DNA of 9,751 nucleotides from Actinomycetota bacterium (GTDB lineage Bacteria > Actinomycetota > Humimicrobiia > Humimicrobiales > Humimicrobiaceae): positions 1 to 9,751 of the forward strand of contig PWYO01000186.1 of the NCBI GenBank assembly GCA_003567835.1. The letters are read 5' to 3'. Positions 6,567-9,751 of the stretch are shown here, in pieces. The notes beneath the pieces were generated by a model. The model was not told where the DNA came from, ran no database searches, and worked only from the letters and a program-made list of their open reading frames with translations. The first letter of the stretch is position 1. Every line of letters starts with the position of its first letter. Both the position numbers and the translations under genes were made by a program.

Positions 6567-6597
6567 CTCTCTGCAGAAGAATGCAGGGAGTTTTTTT
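6567..6597 (+). terminator. Riboswitch-controlled intrinsic terminator before cobT
   Basis: CTCTCTGCA (6567-6575) pairs with TGCAGGGAG (6582-6590), a 9-bp stem with one G-U pair and a six-base loop, followed by seven T. It lies 23 nt before the cobT start and is the likely off switch of the riboswitch. The segment CTGCTCTTC (6523-6531) can pair with GAAGA-at-GCAG (6576-6586) in the loop and 3' arm and would act as antiterminator. Confidence 0.85.
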
Positions 6598-6620
6598 GTG
6601 ATTGAAAAGATAGGAGCAAC

Positions 6621-7679
6621 ATGTATACCCCGCAAGAAATACAAGAAAAAATCGGCAGGCCAGATTCTGAGCGAATGGATCAGGCTCAGCAGAGACTGGA
6701 CAGTCTGACCAAACCCAGGGGAAGCCTGGGAAGACTTGAGCAGATCGCCCGAAAAATCGTTGGAATTACGGGCAGTTTGAACCCCAGCATGAAAAATAAG
6801 GTTATCATCACCATGGCTGCAGACCATGGGGTGGTCAATGAAGGGGTAAGCGCCTATCCCCAAGAGGTTACCGCCCAGATGGTCTATAATTTTTTATCAG
6901 GGGGGGCCGCCATCAATGTCCTGGCCAGGCATGTGGGAGCCCGGGTACGGGTAGCAGATGTGGGTGTAAACCATGATTTTGACAGCGTCTGTGATTTATG
7001 GCATAAAAAGATTGGATATGGAACGGCCAATATGCTGAAAGGACCGGCCATGACCAGAAATCAGGCCCTACAAAGCATCCACGCCGGCATACAAATGGTA
7101 GAAAAGATGGTGCCTGAAGGCTGTGAGATCATTGGTACAGGAGATATGGGTATTGGCAATACCACTGCAAGCAGTGCCATTGCCGCCCTGCTTTGTGAGG
7201 CAGATGTTCGTGCAGTGACCGGAAGGGGGACTGGTGTTGATGACCAGGGTTTGGAGAAAAAGATCGCTGTCATCCAAAAAGCTATTCAAAAAAACAGACC
7301 GGATAAAAACAATGGATTGGATGTGTTGGGCAAGGTAGGCGGTTTTGAAATTGGGGCCATAGCCGGACTTATTTTAGGGGCTGCCATGCACCGGATTCCA
7401 GTGGTAATTGACGGCTTTATATCCGGGGCCGGCGCGCTTATTGCTCAATCGGTGGCCAGCCAAAGCACCCAGTATATGCTGGCCTCACACTGCTCTGTAG
7501 AAATAGGTCATACCCGCATATTACAAAAACTCAAACTGGCCCCTATGTTTGACTTCGACATGCGGCTGGGGGAAGGCACCGGTGCTGCCTTGGGCATAGG
7601 CATAGCTGAGGCGGCGGTAAAAATTTTAAATGAAATGGCAACCTTTGATTCTGCAGGAGTGTCTAAAAAAAGTGAATGA
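6621..7679 (+). CDS. cobT: Nicotinate-nucleotide--dimethylbenzimidazole phosphoribosyltransferase CobT
   Basis: A 352-residue cytoplasmic enzyme that transfers phosphoribose from nicotinate mononucleotide to the lower-ligand base, giving alpha-ribazole phosphate for nucleotide loop assembly of cobalamin. The sequence is full length for the family. Landmarks are LTKPRGSLGRLE (29-40), AADHGVVNEGVSAYPQEVT (67-84), the glycine-rich GTGDMGIGNTT (172-182) and RLGEGTGAA with E318, corresponding to the catalytic glutamate known from Salmonella CobT (E317). ATG 6621 has AGGAG 4 nt upstream. The gene is first in the riboswitch operon, and its end overlaps the start of cobD by 8 nt. Expression should fall when B12 is abundant. 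The actual lower base used (dimethylbenzimidazole, adenine or a phenolic) cannot be told from this sequence. Confidence 0.97.
   Translation: MYTPQEIQEKIGRPDSERMDQAQQRLDSLTKPRGSLGRLEQIARKIVGITGSLNPSMKNKVIITMAADHGVVNEGVSAYPQEVTAQMVYNFLSGGAAINVLARHVGARVRVADVGVNHDFDSVCDLWHKKIGYGTANMLKGPAMTRNQALQSIHAGIQMVEKMVPEGCEIIGTGDMGIGNTTASSAIAALLCEADVRAVTGRGTGVDDQGLEKKIAVIQKAIQKNRPDKNNGLDVLGKVGGFEIGAIAGLILGAAMHRIPVVIDGFISGAGALIAQSVASQSTQYMLASHCSVEIGHTRILQKLKLAPMFDFDMRLGEGTGAALGIGIAEAAVKILNEMATFDSAGVSKKSE
7655..7659 (+). promoter_or_regulatory. Ribosome binding site inside cobT for cobD
   Basis: AGGAG lies 12 nt before GTG 7672. The spacing is somewhat long. It is 30 nt from the alternative ATG at 7690 and lies downstream of ATG 7630, so of the three in-frame starts it best supports GTG 7672. 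Confidence 0.5.
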
Positions 7680-8763
7680 TGCCCATCATATGTACGGCCA
7701 CGGGGGAAATATTTCCCAAATAGCGCGGCGGTTTCAAGTAAAAAGAGACAGCATACTGGATTTTAGCGCAAATATTAATCCCCTTGGGCTTCCTGACCAT
7801 GTGAAAAAGACCGTAGCAGAAGGCATAGAAGACATCATCCATTACCCGGATCCGGAAAACTGCCTCTTAACGGAGGCCATCTCAAGCCGTTTTGGATTAA
7901 GTGAAGACAGCATATTATGCGGCAATGGCTCAAACCAGCTGCTTTATATCCTGATGGGCTGCCTGAAACCCAAAAAAGTTTTACTTTGTGTGCCTGGTTA
8001 TGCGGAATATGAAAAAGCATGCATCGCTGCTGGCGCACAAGTCAGCTGCCTGGCTTGCAAACCGGAGCAAGCGTTTAGGCCCGACCTGGGTTTGCTGGAC
8101 CAAAAAGCAGGCCCAGTGGATCTTTTATTGATTTGCAATCCCCACAACCCCACAGGCATCCACCTGGATGAAACCCAGATGGATGCAATTGTTAAAATCT
8201 GCCGCCGGAACAAAACTTTTTTGATGGTAGATGAAGCCTTTGCTGATTTTACAGACAGCTTGAGCCTGGCTGCCATGGCCGCAGCGGAAAAAAATATGGC
8301 CGTGTTAAAGTCTATGACCAAATTTTTTGCCATACCTGGACTGCGGTTGGGATTTGTTGCTGCCAACCGTGATCTGGTCCTCAGATTAAAACGAATGCAG
8401 CCAGACTGGTCGGTAAACTGCCTGGCCCAGAAAGCAGGTGTGGCCTTTTTGCAAGACAGTGCTTATATCAGAAGGTCTATTGCCTATATCAGAAAGCAAA
8501 AGGACACACTTTTTAGGGACCTAAAAACCATCTCCGGCATCAAGCCCTTTTATCCTTCTGCCAATTTTATTCTGATAAGGCTTTTAAAGGAGGGTTTAAA
8601 GGCAAAAGGCATTTGGGATTATTGCATTCGAAAACATGGCATTGTGGTCAGAGACTGCACCAATTTTGAGGGCTTGGGCAACAAATATATTCGGGTGGCG
8701 GTCAGGCGAAAACATGAAAACGACCGCCTGCTTAAAGCATTGAGGTCTTATTGTGGTTCATGA
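7672..8763 (+). CDS. cobD: Threonine-phosphate decarboxylase CobD (PLP-dependent)
   Basis: A 363-residue fold-type I PLP enzyme resembling histidinol-phosphate aminotransferase. It decarboxylates L-threonine O-3-phosphate to (R)-1-amino-2-propanol phosphate, the linker of the cobalamin nucleotide loop. The family's N-terminal pattern is visible: HGGN (10-13), then DFSANINPLG (30-39). PLP-binding landmarks are the ICNPHNPTG loop with N156 and N159, D187 in DEAFADF, and the Schiff-base lysine K217 in SMTKFFAIPGLRLG; Arg residues near the C-terminus lie in YIRVAVR. CobD is told from HisC by this N-terminus and by its place between cobT and cbiB. The start is uncertain: GTG 7672 fits the ribosome binding site and the family N-terminus, while ATG 7630 would lie 50 nt inside cobT and ATG 7690 would give a shorter form. 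In aerobic-pathway naming this gene is cobC. Confidence 0.92.
   Translation: MNDAHHMYGHGGNISQIARRFQVKRDSILDFSANINPLGLPDHVKKTVAEGIEDIIHYPDPENCLLTEAISSRFGLSEDSILCGNGSNQLLYILMGCLKPKKVLLCVPGYAEYEKACIAAGAQVSCLACKPEQAFRPDLGLLDQKAGPVDLLLICNPHNPTGIHLDETQMDAIVKICRRNKTFLMVDEAFADFTDSLSLAAMAAAEKNMAVLKSMTKFFAIPGLRLGFVAANRDLVLRLKRMQPDWSVNCLAQKAGVAFLQDSAYIRRSIAYIRKQKDTLFRDLKTISGIKPFYPSANFILIRLLKEGLKAKGIWDYCIRKHGIVVRDCTNFEGLGNKYIRVAVRRKHENDRLLKALRSYCGS
8742..8745 (+). promoter_or_regulatory. Ribosome binding site for cbiB inside cobD
   Basis: GAGG (within TGAGGT) lies 7 nt before GTG 8753, which supports that GTG as the start of cbiB and an 11-nt overlap with cobD. Confidence 0.6.
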
Positions 8764-9736
8764 TTTACTATTATTTCATTTTCCTTTAAACCGGATTACC
8801 ATACTGCTGATTGCAGTACTTCTGGACCTTATATTCGGAGATCCCAGATCTTTTCATCCCATAGTGGCTTTGGGAAAATTCATCTTGTTTTTGGAGAGAA
8901 AGCTTTTAAAAGGCGGCAGTAAAAAGGTAAAAGGGCTTTTTGTCCTGGCTGTGGTATGTCTGACCACTGCTCTGACTGTTTTTAGTATTACATACGCTGC
9001 TTTTCTTTTGCATCCCGCTGCTGGCAATATAATCTCTGCGGTACTGCTGTACTTTGTTTTATGCAACCGGAGCCTTTATAAGCATGGTATTGCTGTATAC
9101 CAAAAACTGGAGACTGGTGATATTGGAGAGGCAAGAAAAGCGGTGCAGAACATGGTGAGCAGACAGACTGAAAATATGGGCAGCCAGGACATCATAAGGG
9201 CTGCGGTAGAAAGCATTGCCGAAAATACTTCCGACGGAATGACCGCACCCCTGTTTTATTATCTCTTGGGGGGCATTCCCCTGGCCGCGGTATATAAAGC
9301 GGTAAACACCCTTGATTCCATGCTGGGCTACAAAAATGAAAAATACTGCGCTTTTGGCTATTATTCAGCGCGCGCAGATGATGTGCTCAATTATATTCCA
9401 GCACGGTTTGCGGCATGGACCAGTGCATGGTTAAGTTTTACCGTAGGGGGCCGCTTTGGGGCAAGCATGCGGGCGGTCAAACAATATGCACACCGGCATC
9501 AGAGCCCCAATAGCGGTTATCCTGAAGCGGCCTATGCGGGCGCTCTGGGGCTTCGCTTGGGAGGGATGAGCCAGCATTTTGGGCAAAAGCGGTTTTCTGC
9601 ATACATAGGGCAAAGAAAAAAGGCATTTGCATCCTCAGATATACCAAAGGCACTGAGACTGTATATGGCCAATACCGCTGTATGTGTGTTTATCATAATC
9701 ATAGTGTTTGCAGGTATATACTTTTTATTACCGTAA
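8753..9736 (+). CDS. cbiB: Adenosylcobinamide-phosphate synthase CbiB
   Basis: A 327-residue integral membrane enzyme that joins aminopropanol phosphate, made by CobD, to adenosylcobyric acid to give adenosylcobinamide phosphate. The family opening is present: a hydrophobic helix followed by LLDLIFGDPRSFHPIVALGK (23-42). Also visible are QTENMGSQDIIRAAVESIAE (138-157) followed by NTSDGMTAPLFYY, the NTLDSMLGYKNEKYCAFG region (185-202), ARADDVLNYIPAR (206-218) and SPNSGYPEAAYAGALGLRLGG (251-271). Several hydrophobic segments flank these, including one at the extreme C-terminus (about 305-326). Length is typical of the family. GTG 8753 is supported by a ribosome binding site and overlaps cobD by 11 nt, suggesting coupled translation. 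In aerobic-pathway naming this gene is cobD, a common cause of mislabelling. Confidence 0.96.
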   Translation: MVHDLLLFHFPLNRITILLIAVLLDLIFGDPRSFHPIVALGKFILFLERKLLKGGSKKVKGLFVLAVVCLTTALTVFSITYAAFLLHPAAGNIISAVLLYFVLCNRSLYKHGIAVYQKLETGDIGEARKAVQNMVSRQTENMGSQDIIRAAVESIAENTSDGMTAPLFYYLLGGIPLAAVYKAVNTLDSMLGYKNEKYCAFGYYSARADDVLNYIPARFAAWTSAWLSFTVGGRFGASMRAVKQYAHRHQSPNSGYPEAAYAGALGLRLGGMSQHFGQKRFSAYIGQRKKAFASSDIPKALRLYMANTAVCVFIIIIVFAGIYFLLP

Positions 9737-9739
9737 TAG

Positions 9740-9751
9740 AAAGGTGTGATG
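9740..9751 (+). other. Ribosome binding site and probable start of the next operon gene
   Basis: Directly after the cbiB stop (9734-9736), AAAGGTG (9740-9746) precedes an ATG at 9749-9751, the last bases of the window. The operon therefore probably continues. The product cannot be known from here; B12 genes such as cobyric acid synthase or cobU/cobS are usual neighbours (inference). Confidence 0.4.

Noticed and set aside
6336..6863. 175-residue open frame on the minus strand
   Set aside because: It runs across the riboswitch, terminator and cobT start, so it cannot be a real gene in this arrangement.

Overview
The window looks like a chromosomal stretch from an anaerobic, low-to-moderate GC Gram-positive bacterium, most likely class Clostridia (inference). 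Reasons: AGG/GGTG-type Shine-Dalgarno sites, sigma-A-like promoters, a cobalamin riboswitch that acts through an intrinsic terminator, a lipoprotein L,D-transpeptidase, c-di-GMP enzymes with many sensor domains, and a B12 biosynthesis operon. I see no insertion sequence, integrase, CRISPR array, tRNA or rRNA.

Layout. Positions 2-361 hold the 3' end of an Fpg/Nei-type DNA glycosylase. A gene-poor stretch of about 530 bp follows and may include a structured RNA. Then come a lipoprotein L,D-transpeptidase (894-1841), a GAF-PAS-GAF-HD-GYP c-di-GMP phosphodiesterase (1931-3865) and a GAF-PAS-GGDEF diguanylate cyclase (3876-5267). The two c-di-GMP genes are tightly coupled: the stop codon of the first lies next to the ribosome binding site of the second. 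A gene-poor gap of nearly 390 bp (5268-5653) has a possible decayed reading frame. A DoxX-family membrane protein sits on the minus strand (5654-6139) and has a well-formed promoter with overlapping palindromes just after the -10 box.

Divergent from doxX is a B12-controlled operon. It has a promoter (6322-6349), a class-I cobalamin riboswitch (6374-6513), a terminator (6567-6597), then cobT (6621-7679), cobD (7672-8763) and cbiB (8753-9736), which overlap end to end. A further gene seems to begin at the last bases. CobD makes aminopropanol phosphate, CbiB attaches it to adenosylcobyric acid, and CobT activates the lower-ligand base. The riboswitch would shut the operon off when cobalamin is plentiful.

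The c-di-GMP pair makes and degrades the same second messenger under separate sensory inputs. I found no convincing undescribed multi-gene system. The items most worth a second look are the palindromic operator region before doxX, the mutually exclusive hairpins in the cobT leader, the cysteine cluster in the HD-GYP protein's second GAF domain, and the possible structured RNA at 580-733.
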